Shown here piece after piece: positions 8,761-18,224 of a stretch of DNA of 34,888 nucleotides. The DNA is from Sphingobium sp. GTDB taxonomy: Bacteria; Pseudomonadota; Alphaproteobacteria; Sphingomonadales; Sphingomonadaceae. How positions within the stretch are numbered: position 1 is the stretch's first letter; every line of letters starts with the position of its first letter. The notes under the pieces were generated by a model. That model searched no databases and had not been told where the DNA came from. It was given only the letters and a program-made list of their open reading frames with translations. Location: NCBI GenBank assembly GCA_017744605.1, contig JAGIAZ010000028.1, forward strand, positions 1 to 34,888, written 5' to 3'. The position numbers were made by a program, and so were the translations under genes.

Positions 8761-9246
8761 ATGTCCGACCTGCGCCCCAACTACATCACCCCCGCCGGCT
8801 ATTCCGCGCTGCGCGCCGAATATGACCGGCTGCTCGGCGAGGAGCGGCCGCGCATCGTCGAGATCGTGAGCTGGGCGGCGGGCAATGGCGACCGCAGCGA
8901 GAATGGCGACTATCTCTATGGCCGGAAGCGGATGAGGGAGATCGACCGGCGCCTGAAATGGCTTGCCCAGCGCATGAAAGCGGCCAAGGTCGTCGACCCC
9001 GCCCAGCAGCCGGACAAGGCCCGCATCTTCTTCGGCGCGACCGTCACCATCGCCGATGAGGACGACAATCAACGCACCGTCACCATCGTCGGAAACGACG
9101 AGGCGGAGGCCGGTGGCGGCCGCATCGGCTGGGACAGTCCCCTCGCCCGGGCCTTGCGCGGCGCGTCTGTCGGCGACCTGCGCCGTGTCCTGCTGCCCGG
9201 CGGCGAGAAGGAATGGGAAGTCACCGAAATCGCTTATCCCGGTTGA
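8761..9246 (+). CDS. greB: Transcription elongation factor GreB
   Basis: Gre factors enter the RNA polymerase secondary channel and stimulate cleavage of backtracked RNA. The 162-residue protein has an N-terminal antiparallel coiled coil (about 10-75) whose tip carries the conserved acidic pair Asp44 and Glu47 in GDRSENGDY, followed by the GreB-type segment YGRKRMREIDRRLKWL and a C-terminal FKBP-like domain (about 85-160). The RMREIDRR run favours GreB over GreA. I start at the ATG at 8761 (MSDLRPNYITPAGY); a GTG 24 bases earlier is possible but adds residues not typical of the family. It is divergent from the MerR gene. Confidence 0.9.
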   Translation: MSDLRPNYITPAGYSALRAEYDRLLGEERPRIVEIVSWAAGNGDRSENGDYLYGRKRMREIDRRLKWLAQRMKAAKVVDPAQQPDKARIFFGATVTIADEDDNQRTVTIVGNDEAEAGGGRIGWDSPLARALRGASVGDLRRVLLPGGEKEWEVTEIAYPG

Positions 9247-9300
9247 ACCGGTTGCTTTTCCCGCAATCAGGACCCATGGCGAGCGGGAAGATTCGGGGGA

Positions 9301-9340
9301 GGATATCTGGTATATCCAAGGGGCAGCAACATATCCGGAT
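9301..9340. promoter_or_regulatory. Possible operator upstream of ligA
   Basis: The 121-base gap between greB and ligA contains GGATAT-CTGGT-ATATCC (9301-9317), a 6-base inverted repeat, followed by the small palindrome ATCCGGAT (9333-9340). This is AT-rich relative to its surroundings and lies 28 to 67 bases before the ligA start, where an activator or repressor of a catabolic operon would bind. No regulator gene is adjacent and I cannot name the family. Confidence 0.3.
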
Positions 9341-9367
9341 TTGCCGCCGTCCAATGAAAGTCCGCCC

Positions 9368-10644
<1,277 letters not shown>

Positions 10645-10649
10645 TTGTC

Positions 10650-10748
10650 GTTCCCCGGTGAAGACCGGGGTCCAGGCCAGGCACCAAAGGTCGGAGCACG
10701 CAACGCCGCGTCGTACGAAAGGCTGGACCCCGGCCTCCGCCGGGGAAC
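10650..10748. repeat. REP-like intergenic inverted repeat
   Basis: Left arm 10650-10675 and right arm 10723-10748 are reverse complements at 23 of 26 positions, and each arm is itself a hairpin (CCCCGGTGAAGACCGGGG on the left, CCCCGGCCTCCGCCGGGG on the right). The 47-base interval is not conserved-looking. Such paired GC hairpins between genes are the usual form of bacterial REP/BIME elements and may also stop transcription after ligB. Although the segment is open in one plus-strand frame, I do not regard it as coding. Confidence 0.8.
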
Positions 10749-10797
10749 CGTCGCTGTTCGCTTGACTCGGCGCGCGTGCCTTTCCAACACCTTGCCT

Positions 10798-11499
10798 ATG
10801 CGCCCCTCATTCATCCTCGCACTGCTCGTCCTGACTGCGGCGCCGGTCTTCGCGCAACAGACGCCGACCGGCCTCTATCGCGCCGAGGCCGGGCCGGACG
10901 TCGCCTCAGCGCTCGAGATCGCGCCCGACGGCCGCTTCCGCTATCAGCGCAGCGAAGGTGCGCTCGACGAGCAGGCGTCCGGCCGCTGGACGCAAACGCC
11001 CGGGGGAGCGACGCTGGAGACGCTGCCCCATCCGCGCGCGCCGGAATGGCAGATCAACACGATCGCCGAATCGAAGGAGTCACCGCTCACGGTCATGGTC
11101 CGCGTGCCCGGCGGCGGCCCCGATGGGCTTGCCGGCATCTATCTGCGCATCGGCTTCTCCAACGGCGATCGCCAGGCCGGCATGACCCAATATGATGGCT
11201 GGCAGATGGACCCCGCCGAGACTCGCCAGCCGGTCTGGATCGAGTTCAGCGAGCCGATCCACGGCGTCACCTCGCAGCGCTTCGACCTGCCCAAACAGGG
11301 CAAGATGGCGCTGACCGTCACCCTCATCCCCAACGACATCGGCATCGCCGCCTTCGACAAGACGCCGGTCACCATGACCAAGGACGGCATCGTGCTGCAC
11401 TGGCGCGGACAGGACATTCCCTATGCCCGGGCGAAAAACCGTCCCTCGGGCGGACATGGCGGTGGCCTGACGGTCAGAGTGGGCCCGAGCGAGCAATGA
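10798..11499 (+). CDS. Exported protein of unknown function
   Basis: A 233-residue protein with a clear signal peptide (MRPSFILALLVLTAAPVFAQ, cleavage after VFA). The mature part has a beta-rich look (GLYRAEAG..., ALEIAPDGRFRYQRSEGALDEQASGRW), like small periplasmic beta-barrel or lipocalin-type folds, but I recognise no family and see no catalytic motif. The start at 10798 is the one that begins the signal peptide; upstream in-frame sequence is the intergenic repeat. The stop overlaps the start of the acetyltransferase gene by four bases (ATGA), so the two are translated together. Confidence 0.75.
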   Translation: MRPSFILALLVLTAAPVFAQQTPTGLYRAEAGPDVASALEIAPDGRFRYQRSEGALDEQASGRWTQTPGGATLETLPHPRAPEWQINTIAESKESPLTVMVRVPGGGPDGLAGIYLRIGFSNGDRQAGMTQYDGWQMDPAETRQPVWIEFSEPIHGVTSQRFDLPKQGKMALTVTLIPNDIGIAAFDKTPVTMTKDGIVLHWRGQDIPYARAKNRPSGGHGGGLTVRVGPSEQ

Positions 11500-12017
11500 G
11501 CGGCGCACCGGCCCGCGACACGCTGCTCATCCGTCCGGCGAACGAAGCGGACTGGCCCGGCATCTGGACCGTCTTCGAACCCATTGTACGCGACGGCGAG
11601 ACCTATCCGCTCGATCCCGAACTCGATGAGGTCGGCGCCCGCGCCTACTGGTTCGCGCCGGACAAGACGATCTTCGTGGCGGCGGATCCCGCCCAGGGCA
11701 TCGTCGGCAGCTATTATCTCAAGTCCAATTCGACGGGGCCCGCCGCCCATGTCTGCAATGCGGGCTATATCGTGCATCCCGCCGCGCGCGGCCGTGGCGT
11801 CGCCCAGGCACTCTGCCGCCATTCGATCGAGGAGGCCCGGCGGCGCGGCTATCGCGCCATGCAGTATAATCTCGTCATTTCGACCAATGACCGCGCCGTG
11901 CGCCTGTGGCAGCATATGGGCTTCACGCTCGTCGGCGCCCTGCCCGGCGCCTTCCGGCGGCCCAATGGCGATTATGTCGATGCGCTGGTCATGTACCAGA
12001 GCGTTTTGGAAGATTGA
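11496..12017 (+). CDS. GNAT family N-acetyltransferase
   Basis: A 173-residue acetyl-CoA-dependent N-acetyltransferase. The GNAT fold is shown by the N-terminal LLIRPANEADWPGIWTVF, the beta-4 strand region HVCNAGYIVHP, the acetyl-CoA pyrophosphate-binding motif A (ARGRGVAQAL), and motif B (NLVISTNDRAVRLWQHMGFTLVGALPGAF). The C-terminus (DYVDALVMYQ) matches the family end. The substrate cannot be assigned; similar proteins act on small amines or amino acids. Translationally coupled to the exported protein upstream through a 4-base overlap, though no functional link is evident. Confidence 0.88.
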   Translation: MSGAPARDTLLIRPANEADWPGIWTVFEPIVRDGETYPLDPELDEVGARAYWFAPDKTIFVAADPAQGIVGSYYLKSNSTGPAAHVCNAGYIVHPAARGRGVAQALCRHSIEEARRRGYRAMQYNLVISTNDRAVRLWQHMGFTLVGALPGAFRRPNGDYVDALVMYQSVLED

Positions 12018-12044
12018 GCGTCACCCAAAAGAACTCCGTCCGTC

Positions 12045-12119
12045 CGTCCTGAGCCCGTCGAAGGACTGTTCTTCTTCTGAAGCGACGCAAAGGAAAGCAG
12101 CCCTTCGACATTCAAGACG
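12045..12119. repeat. Degenerate REP-like inverted repeat
   Basis: Within the 155-base gap after the acetyltransferase gene, the left arm 12045-12068 (containing GTCGAAGG followed by ACTG) and the reverse complement of 12098-12119 (containing GTCGAAGG followed by GCTG) match apart from two substitutions and a short indel-like stretch. The 29-base middle has the run TTCTTCTTCTG and no gene. It resembles intergenic palindromic repeats common in this group; it may contribute to transcription termination. Confidence 0.55.
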
Positions 12120-12172
12120 AGCCATGTGCCTCGTTTGAACAGGGCGAACGGTTTTGAAAAGGAGGGGCAATG

Positions 12173-12634
12173 ATGGTCACGCCGCAACGCTACAAGTGGA
12201 CGCCGAACAATGACCGCTCCGAGAACATGTTCGCGATTCCCGTGCCCTTCGATCCCAAAGCCGTGTTCGGCAAGGCGCGGGTACCGGTCGTCGTCACGAT
12301 CAACGGCCACAGCTACCGCAGCACCATTGCCCATATGGGCGGCCCCTGCTTCGTGCCGCTGCGCGAGAGCAACCGCAAGGCGGCGGGCGTGGAGCCTGGC
12401 GTCGAGGTCGAGGTCATGCTGGCCCTCGATGAAGAGCTGCGCACCGTCGACCTGCCCGACGACCTCGCCGCCGCGCTCGACGCGATCCCGCACGGCCGCG
12501 AAACCTGGGACAAGGCGAGTTTCACGCATCGCCGCGAATATGTGGAAAGCCTGCTCGACGCCAAGAAACCCGAGACAAGAGTCAAGCGGCTCGAAAAAGC
12601 GGTCGCATTCGTGAAAGGGCGGATCAAAACCTGA
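12173..12634 (+). CDS. YdeI/OmpD-associated protein with DUF1905 domain
   Basis: A 153-residue protein with an N-terminal DUF1905 domain (FAIPVPFDPKAVFGKARVPVVVTINGHSYRSTIAHMGG..., about 18-90) and a C-terminal YdeI/OmpD-associated helical segment (LPDDLAAALDAIP, then SFTHRREYVESLLDAKKPETRVKRLEKAVAFVK). Homologues are annotated as bacteriocin-protection proteins, but the biochemical role is not established. Two tandem ATGs occur (12170, 12173); AAGGAGG at 12159-12165 is seven bases from the second and only four from the first, so I prefer 12173. It stands alone between a repeat and the convergent ppk2 gene. Confidence 0.82.
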   Translation: MVTPQRYKWTPNNDRSENMFAIPVPFDPKAVFGKARVPVVVTINGHSYRSTIAHMGGPCFVPLRESNRKAAGVEPGVEVEVMLALDEELRTVDLPDDLAAALDAIPHGRETWDKASFTHRREYVESLLDAKKPETRVKRLEKAVAFVKGRIKT

Positions 12635-12648
12635 CTTCCCCCCCATAA

Positions 12649-12686
12649 TTCCCGCTGTCGCGGAAATGACGGGGTGGGTTCACCCC
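12649..12686. terminator. Hairpins between convergent genes
   Basis: Two adjacent stem-loops lie between the YdeI-like gene and ppk2: TTCCCGC-TGTC-GCGGAA (12649-12665, one bulged base) and GGGGTG-GGTT-CACCCC (12671-12686), the second overlapping the ppk2 stop codon. There is no T-tract on either strand, so factor-independent termination is uncertain. Confidence 0.35.
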
Positions 12687-13465
12687 TTCGGCTTGTACCC
12701 GAACGCCTCTTTCGCCAACTCGACCACAGCCGGATCATTGTCCGGCATGTCCATGGGCACATGCTTTTCCAGCGCGTCGGCAATGCGGGTCAGCGTGGCG
12801 ATGCGGGCCGCCTTGCGGTCGTTTCCGTCGATCACCTGCCAGGGCGCCCAGCGCGTGTCGGTCTTGGCGAACATGTCGTGCATGGCCTTGAGATAATCCT
12901 CGCGCCGCGCCCGGTTGCGATAATCCTCGGCGCCGGTCTTCCAGCGTTTGAACGGATCGTCCAGCCGCTGGGCAAACTGCTTGTCCTGCTCTTCCTGCGT
13001 GATGTGCACGAAGAGTTTGATCATCGCGGTGCCGCTGTCGACCTGCTGCGCCTCGAATTCGTTGATCTCGTCATAGGCGCGTTTGACCTCGCGCTCCGTG
13101 GCATAGTCCTCGACTCGCTCGACGAGCACGCGGCCGTACCAGCTGCGATCGAACACCGAGATATGCTTGTCCGCCGGCAGCCGCGTCCAGAAGCGCCAGA
13201 GGAAATGATGACCCTTTTCCTCTTCGGTCGGAGCGCCGATCGGCCAGACGCGGAAGTAGCGCGGGTCCATCAGCGCGGTCATGCGCTTGATGATACCGCC
13301 CTTGCCGGCTGCGTCCCATCCCTCGAACATCACCACGCTGCGCTTGCCGTGCACGATGTGCGCGACCTGAATCCGCTCCAAGCGGTGCTGAAGCTTGTTC
13401 AGCGCCGCCTCGAAGTCGCCGTCGAAATCGGCGCCCTTCTCATAGTCGGACAGGTCGATGGTCAT
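12680..13465 (-). CDS. ppk2: Polyphosphate kinase 2 family protein
   Basis: PPK2 enzymes use inorganic polyphosphate to phosphorylate nucleotides (AMP, ADP or GDP). The single-domain 261-residue protein has the Walker A motif GWDAAGKG (Lys55), the Walker B/catalytic segment VFDRSWYGR (Asp106) and the lid region KRWKTGAEDYRNRARREDYLKA. The GWDAAGKGGIIKR and WYGRVLVERVE variants look closer to the polyphosphate:AMP phosphotransferase branch than to GDP-forming PPK2 of Pseudomonas PA0141 type, so the nucleotide acceptor is left open. GGGAAGG precedes the ATG. It lies 82 bases downstream of aspS on the same strand and may be co-transcribed. ppk1 and ppx occur 8-10 kb away. Confidence 0.92.
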   Translation of the reverse strand: MTIDLSDYEKGADFDGDFEAALNKLQHRLERIQVAHIVHGKRSVVMFEGWDAAGKGGIIKRMTALMDPRYFRVWPIGAPTEEEKGHHFLWRFWTRLPADKHISVFDRSWYGRVLVERVEDYATEREVKRAYDEINEFEAQQVDSGTAMIKLFVHITQEEQDKQFAQRLDDPFKRWKTGAEDYRNRARREDYLKAMHDMFAKTDTRWAPWQVIDGNDRKAARIATLTRIADALEKHVPMDMPDNDPAVVELAKEAFGYKPKG

Positions 13466-13547
13466 GCCACCTTCCCTGCCGTGCCGCTTGCGATGGTGTC
13501 TAATCTGGTAACCTTATCCTGTCTTGGATTGGGACGGTTCCTTGTAA

Positions 13548-15338
13548 TTAGCTCTTCGAGGGCTCCACAAGGCGAATGTGCAGCTCGCGCAACTGCTTCA
13601 GCGTCGCCGGCGCGGGCGCCTGCATCATCAGGTCCTCGGCCTTCTGCGTCATCGGGAAGACGATCACCTCACGGATGTTCGGCTGGTCGGCGAGCAGCAT
13701 GACGATACGGTCGACGCCCGGCGCCGAGCCACCATGGGGCGGCGCGCCATATTTGAACGCATTGATCATGCCGGCGAAGTTCGTGTCGACCTGCTCGCGC
13801 GTGTAGCCAGCGATCTCGAATGCCTTGTACATGATCTCCGGCCGGTGATTCCGGATCGCGCCCGAGCTCAGCTCCACGCCGTTGCAGACGATGTCATATT
13901 GCCAGGCGAGGATATCGAGCGGGTCCTTGGTCTCCAGCGCCTCCAGCTCGCCCTGCGGCATCGAGAAGGGGTTGTGGCTGAAGTCGATCTTCTTGGCGTC
14001 CTCGTCATATTCGAACATCGGGAAGTCGACGATCCAGCAGAATTCGAAGCGCTTCTGGTCGATGAGGTCGAGCTGCTCGCCCACACGCGTGCGGGCAAGA
14101 CCAGCGAGCTTGGCAGCCTGCACTTCCTTGCCGGCAGCGAAGAAGATGCCGTCGTCAGGGCCGAGGCCAAGTGCGTCGGCCAGCGCCGACATCTTGTCCT
14201 CGCCATGGTTCTTGGCGATCGGGCCACCCCATTCGCCGGCCTTGCGCGTGGCATAGCCGAGGCCGGGGAAGCCTTCGCCCTGCGCCCAGCTGTTCATGTC
14301 GTCGAAGAACTTGCGGCTCTTCTCCGCGGTGTTCGGCGCCGGGATCGCGCGCACCACATCGCCGCTCTCGACGATCGACGCGAAGCGGCCGAAACCCGAT
14401 CCGACGAAATGGCTCGAAACATCGGTGATGATGAGCGGGTTGCGCAGGTCCGGCTTGTCGTTGCCATATTTCAGCATCGATTCCCGGTAGGGGATGCGCT
14501 TGAACGGCAGCGGCGAGACCGTGCGCCCCTTGCCCTGCCAGTCGGCGAACTCCTCGAACACGCCGTGCAGCACCGGCTCGATCGCGGCGAACACGTCGTC
14601 CTGGGTGACGAAGCTCATCTCGAAGTCGAGCTGGTAGAATTCGCCGGGCGAACGGTCGGCGCGTGCATCCTCGTCGCGGAAACAGGGCGCAATCTGGAAG
14701 TAACGATCGAAGCCGGCCACCATCAGCAGCTGCTTGAACATCTGCGGCGCCTGCGGGAGCGCGTAGAACTTGCCGGGATGCACGCGGCTCGGCACCAGAT
14801 AGTCGCGCGCGCCCTCGGGGCTCGAGGCGGTCAGGATCGGCGTCTGGAACTCGGTGAAGCCCTGGTCGATCATCCGGCGGCGCAGCGACGCGATGACGTT
14901 CGAGCGCAGCATGATATTGGCATGCAGGCCGTCCCGGCGCAGGTCGAGGAAGCGGTTCTTGAGGCGAATTTCCTCGGGATATTCGAGATCGCCCGCAACC
15001 GGCAGCGGCAGTTCCTGCGCCGCCGACTGCACCACGGCCTCGATGGCGCGGATCTCGATCTCGCCGGTCGGAAGGTTGGGGTTGATCGCTTCCTTGGCGC
15101 GCGCCTCGACCTTGCCCGTGATCGTCACGACGCTTTCGGACTTGAGGCTCTCGATCACCGAGAACACCGGACCGTCCACTTCGGTGACGATCTGGACCAT
15201 GCCGTAATGGTCGCGCAGGTCGATGAAGACGAGATCGCCATGATCGCGCTTGCGATGGACCCATCCGGAGACGCGGACCGTCTCTCCCCTATGGGCGGCG
15301 CGAAGTTCGCCGCAAGTATGAGTGCGATAGGCGTGCAT
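13548..15338 (-). CDS. aspS: Aspartyl-tRNA synthetase
   Basis: Class IIb synthetase of 596 residues. It has the N-terminal anticodon-binding OB fold ([23 protein letters not shown], about 21-43), class II motif 2 ([25 protein letters not shown]), the bacterial GAD insertion, and motif 3 ([14 protein letters not shown] near the C-terminus). The start at 15338 begins [13 protein letters not shown] as in homologues. His33 in RDHGD corresponds to the histidine found in non-discriminating enzymes (Pseudomonas His31), where E. coli has leucine; this suggests it also charges tRNA-Asn with Asp for conversion by GatCAB. That last point is inference from one residue and from the group's biology. rnd is divergent, ppk2 downstream. 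Confidence 0.96.
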   Translation of the reverse strand: MHAYRTHTCGELRAAHRGETVRVSGWVHRKRDHGDLVFIDLRDHYGMVQIVTEVDGPVFSVIESLKSESVVTITGKVEARAKEAINPNLPTGEIEIRAIEAVVQSAAQELPLPVAGDLEYPEEIRLKNRFLDLRRDGLHANIMLRSNVIASLRRRMIDQGFTEFQTPILTASSPEGARDYLVPSRVHPGKFYALPQAPQMFKQLLMVAGFDRYFQIAPCFRDEDARADRSPGEFYQLDFEMSFVTQDDVFAAIEPVLHGVFEEFADWQGKGRTVSPLPFKRIPYRESMLKYGNDKPDLRNPLIITDVSSHFVGSGFGRFASIVESGDVVRAIPAPNTAEKSRKFFDDMNSWAQGEGFPGLGYATRKAGEWGGPIAKNHGEDKMSALADALGLGPDDGIFFAAGKEVQAAKLAGLARTRVGEQLDLIDQKRFEFCWIVDFPMFEYDEDAKKIDFSHNPFSMPQGELEALETKDPLDILAWQYDIVCNGVELSSGAIRNHRPEIMYKAFEIAGYTREQVDTNFAGMINAFKYGAPPHGGSAPGVDRIVMLLADQPNIREVIVFPMTQKAEDLMMQAPAPATLKQLRELHIRLVEPSKS

Positions 15339-15444
15339 CACTATGGCCTTTATTTCTCGCCCCGCATTGCGAGGTCGCTGGATGAATGACAAACAAAGAT
15401 TACGGGGCTAGGAGACACGCTCCATTTCGCCAGTCACCCGGCTC

Positions 15445-15459
15445 CCGATCGAGGATCGG
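15445..15459. repeat. Small hairpin in aspS-rnd divergent region
   Basis: CCGATC-GAG-GATCGG is a perfect 6-base stem with a 3-base loop, 24 bases upstream of rnd in the 144-base divergent region. It could be an operator or a 5'-leader hairpin of rnd. Nothing else recognisable lies in this gap. Confidence 0.35.
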
Positions 15460-15482
15460 CCCATAATAAGATCACCTGCCAT

Positions 15483-16649
15483 ATGCAAATCCATCCGCTG
15501 ATTACCGACTCCGCCACGCTCGCCGCCCTGTGCAGCCGCATGGCCAAGGCCGACTTCGTCGCCGTCGATACCGAGTTCATGCGCGAAAACACCTTCTGGC
15601 CGGATTTGTGCCTCGTGCAGATCTCCGACGGCAAGGAGGCCGCCGCCATCGACCCCAAGGCGCCGGGCCTGGACATGCGCCCTCTCCTCGATCTGATGGT
15701 CGATAATGAGGATGTCCTGAAGGTCTTCCACGCCGGCGGCCAGGATATCGAGATCATCTTCAACCTCACCGGCCGGACGCCCCATCCGCTGTTCGATACC
15801 CAGATCGCCAGCATGGCGCTCAGCCAGGGCGAGCAGATCGGCTATTCCAATCTCGTCGACGGCTGGCTCGGCATTCAGCTCGACAAGGGCGCGCGCTTCA
15901 CCGACTGGGCGCGCCGACCGCTCGACAAGCGCCAGATCGACTATGCGATCGGCGACGTGACGCATCTCGCCACGATCTTCCCGATGATGCTGGAGGAGTT
16001 GCGCAAGACCGGTCGCGGCGGCTGGCTCGACCAGGAGATGGAGCGCCTCGCCGATCCCGGCAACTATTCGGTCGAGCCCAGCCAGGCCTGGCAGCGCGTC
16101 CGCCTCTCCAGCCGCAAGGCCGAGGTGCTCGGGCGTCTCAAGGCCCTGGCGGCGTGGCGCGAGCGCGAGGCGCAGGACAAGAACCTGCCGCGCGGGCGGA
16201 TCGTCAAGGACGAGACGCTGGGCGATCTCGCCACCCATCCGCCTCGCACGCAGGACGATCTCGGCAAGGTGCGCGGTCTTTCCGCGAGCTGGAAGGCGAA
16301 CGATATCGGCGCGCGGCTGATGTCGGCTCTGGCGTCGGCCAGCCCGATGCCGCGCGAGGAAATGCCGGAGCGCGACCCCAGCCGGCCGGGGCTGGGCAAG
16401 GAAGGCGCGCTGGTCGCGGACCTGCTCAAGCTGCTCCTCAAGATCCGGTCGCGCGAGATCAACGTCGCTTCGCGCCTGCTGGCGCGCTCCGACGATCTCG
16501 AGATGCTGGCGGCGGGGATGCGCAACGGTCTCCCGATTCTGGAAGGCTGGCGCTACGAACAATTCGGCCATGACGCGCTTGATCTGGTCGAGGGGCGCAT
16601 GGCGTTCGCCGTGAAAGACGGCAAGCTGTTGATGACGCGTACGGAGTAG
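15483..16649 (+). CDS. rnd: Ribonuclease D
   Basis: 3'-5' exoribonuclease that trims tRNA and other small RNA precursors. The 388-residue protein shows the DEDDy catalytic set: Asp29 and Glu31 (VAVDTEF), Asp88 (HAGGQDIE), and Tyr154 with Asp158 (YAIGDV). An HRDC domain follows (about 210-290, SSRKAEVLGRLKALAAWREREAQDKNLPRGRIVKDETL) and a second helical HRDC-like repeat to the end, as in E. coli RNase D. The start is the first ATG in frame and gives the family N-terminus MQIHPLITDSATLAAL. The I78 lipoprotein gene begins five bases after its stop, so they probably share a transcript. Confidence 0.95.
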   Translation: MQIHPLITDSATLAALCSRMAKADFVAVDTEFMRENTFWPDLCLVQISDGKEAAAIDPKAPGLDMRPLLDLMVDNEDVLKVFHAGGQDIEIIFNLTGRTPHPLFDTQIASMALSQGEQIGYSNLVDGWLGIQLDKGARFTDWARRPLDKRQIDYAIGDVTHLATIFPMMLEELRKTGRGGWLDQEMERLADPGNYSVEPSQAWQRVRLSSRKAEVLGRLKALAAWREREAQDKNLPRGRIVKDETLGDLATHPPRTQDDLGKVRGLSASWKANDIGARLMSALASASPMPREEMPERDPSRPGLGKEGALVADLLKLLLKIRSREINVASRLLARSDDLEMLAAGMRNGLPILEGWRYEQFGHDALDLVEGRMAFAVKDGKLLMTRTE

Positions 16650-16654
16650 GACTC

Positions 16655-16954
16655 ATGCGGCCCATCGTTGCGATAATCTTGGCGACCTGTCCGCTGGCGG
16701 GCTGCACCACCGCCGAAACGGCGAGCACGCCCCCGCCGGTTCAGGCTCAAGCACAATGCAACGATGGCAAGCTCGACCAGTTTGTCGGCCAGAAAGCCAG
16801 TGCGGACCTGGGCGCGACGATGCTCACGGCTTCCGGCGCGAAGACGCTGCGGTGGGGACCGCCCCGCTCTGCGATGACGATGGATTTCCGGGCCGATCGC
16901 CTGACCGTCGCTTATGACGATGCGCTGACGATCGTCTCAGCCCGCTGCGGCTGA
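16655..16954 (+). CDS. I78-family peptidase-inhibitor-like lipoprotein
   Basis: A 99-residue lipoprotein: signal peptide with lipobox LAGC (Cys17), a short Thr/Pro linker, then an I78-type domain (about 35-99). The domain shows CNDGKLDQFVGQKASADLG, the SGAKTLRWGPPRSAMTMDFRADRLTV core and the terminal VSARCG with a cysteine pair (Cys35, Cys98) likely to form the family disulfide. Characterised I78 members inhibit serine proteases, including subtilisins; whether this one does is inference. An exported subtilisin-like protease is encoded 1.9 kb away (18802-20034). It follows rnd by five bases. Confidence 0.82.
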   Translation: MRPIVAIILATCPLAGCTTAETASTPPPVQAQAQCNDGKLDQFVGQKASADLGATMLTASGAKTLRWGPPRSAMTMDFRADRLTVAYDDALTIVSARCG

Positions 16955-16979
16955 GGCTTTCGCCCCAGCCGCGGGTTGT

Positions 16980-17017
16980 GGGCCGGCGGGCGCCGGGCGG
17001 GGGAAGCCCGCCGGCCC
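16980..17017. terminator. GC-rich hairpin between convergent genes
   Basis: GGGCCGGCGGGC (16980-16991) and GCCCGCCGGCCC (17006-17017) form a perfect 12-base stem with a 14-base loop between the convergent lipoprotein and 117-residue genes. It lacks a T-tract; it probably acts as a two-way block to read-through. Confidence 0.6.
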
Positions 17018-17025
17018 GGCCGGCG

Positions 17026-17379
17026 TCAGTCCACCACATCCACATACGGAGCGTGATAACCGCGCTTGGCCATGACGTGGACATAGTGGCTGCGCTCATG
17101 TGAGAGCTCGCCGCGATATTCGTCCCAGGCGTTGCGCACATCCTTGGCCTTGTTCGCCTTGCGAAGGTCACTCGCGAGCTCCTTCTGCGATTCCAGGATG
17201 TTGACGCGATAGTCGAACCAGAAGTGGTTCTCGACGCCGCCGATCGGGCTGGTGATGATGCGGCCTTCTTCCTCATGCGCCATGCGCTCCTCGGCGAGGA
17301 CGATGCGCGTGTTGACGGCTGCGGTCGCACCGACCGCGAGGCTCAGCGAAAGAGCCGCAAGAGCAACGGACTTGATCAT
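17026..17379 (-). CDS. Exported 117-residue protein, probable ECF regulon member
   Basis: A small secreted protein of unknown function. Residues 1-21 form a signal peptide (MIKSVALAALSLSLAVGATAA); the mature 96 residues are charged and mostly helical (ERMAHEEEGR, then LESQKELASDLRKANKAKDVRNAWDEYRGELSHERSHYVHVM) with a histidine-rich C-terminal third and an acidic end (YVDVVD). No cysteines and no known domain. It lies just downstream of the anti-sigma gene on the same strand, but has its own copy of the motif GGATGAAA-N14-CGTT 61 bases upstream, so it is likely a target of the neighbouring ECF sigma factor. Possible roles: periplasmic stress chaperone-like or metal-binding protein, both speculative. 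Confidence 0.75.
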   Translation of the reverse strand: MIKSVALAALSLSLAVGATAAVNTRIVLAEERMAHEEEGRIITSPIGGVENHFWFDYRVNILESQKELASDLRKANKAKDVRNAWDEYRGELSHERSHYVHVMAKRGYHAPYVDVVD

Positions 17380-17439
17380 GGTTCTTCTCCCTTCGAAATC
17401 GTCGCCACCGCATGTCCAGATTGCGGCGGTTCAGGGAGA

Positions 17440-17466
17440 CAACGAACGGGATATGGGTTTTCATCC
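17440..17466 (-). promoter_or_regulatory. ECF-type promoter of the 117-residue protein gene
   Basis: On the minus strand GGATGAAA (17466-17459) is followed by 14 bases and CGTTG (17444-17440). The same pattern and spacing occur at 18732-18763 and 20052-20078 and nowhere else that I found in the window. It lies between the anti-sigma stop and the start of the 117-residue gene. A CGGGAT/ATCCCG inverted repeat (17447-17468) overlaps it. Confidence 0.7.
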
Positions 17467-17486
17467 CGATTTTGAGATAGAAAAGC

Positions 17487-18224
17487 TCAGTTGCGTGTCC
17501 AGCCGTCCTTGAGCGCGGCCCGCTCGGCGGCAGCATCCAATGCATCTCCTGCCGCCATTTCTTGCGCAGAAGCCATGATTTCAGAGGCTTGTGATCCCGC
17601 CTGCGCATAAGGACTTTGCGCCTTCTGCGGCAGACCAGCCTGCGTGCGGATAATCCGCCAATCGCCGCCCTCGCGACAGGCGATGCCGGCGGTCGCGCCT
17701 TGCTCATAGCCGCGGCAATAACGCCCGTCCTTGGCTTCGAAACTGATGAGGATGCGGATATCCTTGCCATCCTGCGCCGAGGCGAGCTGTGTCGTGAGCG
17801 CATTGGCGAGATCGCCGCGCGCGACCAGCTGGCCATCCTGGCTGGCGACCGGCCCGACGGGAATGGCGACGCGGCCGACCACGACTCCAAGGGCCAGCGA
17901 GGCCGCCAGGGCGCCGCCGAGCGCCCAGCGCGGCCGCGTGGCCTTGGCGACGGACCGTTCCTCTTCACGGGCGCGGCGGACGGCCGCCAGGTCGATCAGC
18001 TGCGCGCTTTCCCTGGGCTTCAGCAGATCCGTCAGCCGATCCGGCACGGGCGCGGCGAGGATCGGGTCGAAATGCGCGGAGAGCTGCGCGCGCAGCGCGC
18101 GATGCGCCTCGACCTGCTTCGCCAGCTCGGGCTGCGCCGCAATCGCGTCTTCGACCTTCGCGGCATCCGCCGGCGAGAGTTCGCCATCGGCATAAGCGGC
18201 GAGCATTTCGGGATCGATCGTCAT
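17487..18224 (-). CDS. Membrane anti-sigma factor
   Basis: Single-pass anti-sigma of 245 residues that should hold the adjacent ECF sigma factor at the membrane. The cytoplasmic part begins MTIDPEMLAAYADGELSPADAAKVEDAIAA, the usual N-terminal helical anti-sigma domain; it lacks the His-Cys-Cys zinc motif of ZAS proteins. One membrane helix spans about 100-122 (ALGGALAASLALGVVVGRVA). The periplasmic part (about 123-245) contains two cysteines in RYCRGYEQGATAGIACREGGDW, close enough to form a disulfide that could sense redox or folding state. The ATG overlaps the sigma stop by four bases (ATGA), giving coupled synthesis. An exported subtilisin-like protease of the same locus is a candidate to process its periplasmic part, which is inference. 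Confidence 0.88.
   Translation of the reverse strand: MTIDPEMLAAYADGELSPADAAKVEDAIAAQPELAKQVEAHRALRAQLSAHFDPILAAPVPDRLTDLLKPRESAQLIDLAAVRRAREEERSVAKATRPRWALGGALAASLALGVVVGRVAIPVGPVASQDGQLVARGDLANALTTQLASAQDGKDIRILISFEAKDGRYCRGYEQGATAGIACREGGDWRIIRTQAGLPQKAQSPYAQAGSQASEIMASAQEMAAGDALDAAAERAALKDGWTRN

Noticed and set aside
10645..10797. Extension of the exported protein upstream through the repeat
   Set aside because: The segment is a 26-bp inverted repeat and would bury the signal peptide; the ATG at 10798 is the natural start.
13578..15389. Long plus-strand frame (603 codons) opposite aspS
   Set aside because: AspRS motifs 2 and 3 are all on the minus strand; the opposite frame is an antisense artefact.
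17447..17468. CGGGAT/ATCCCG inverted repeat as a separate operator
   Set aside because: It coincides with the ECF motif GGATGAAA-N14-CGTT, which explains the site better through matching copies elsewhere.
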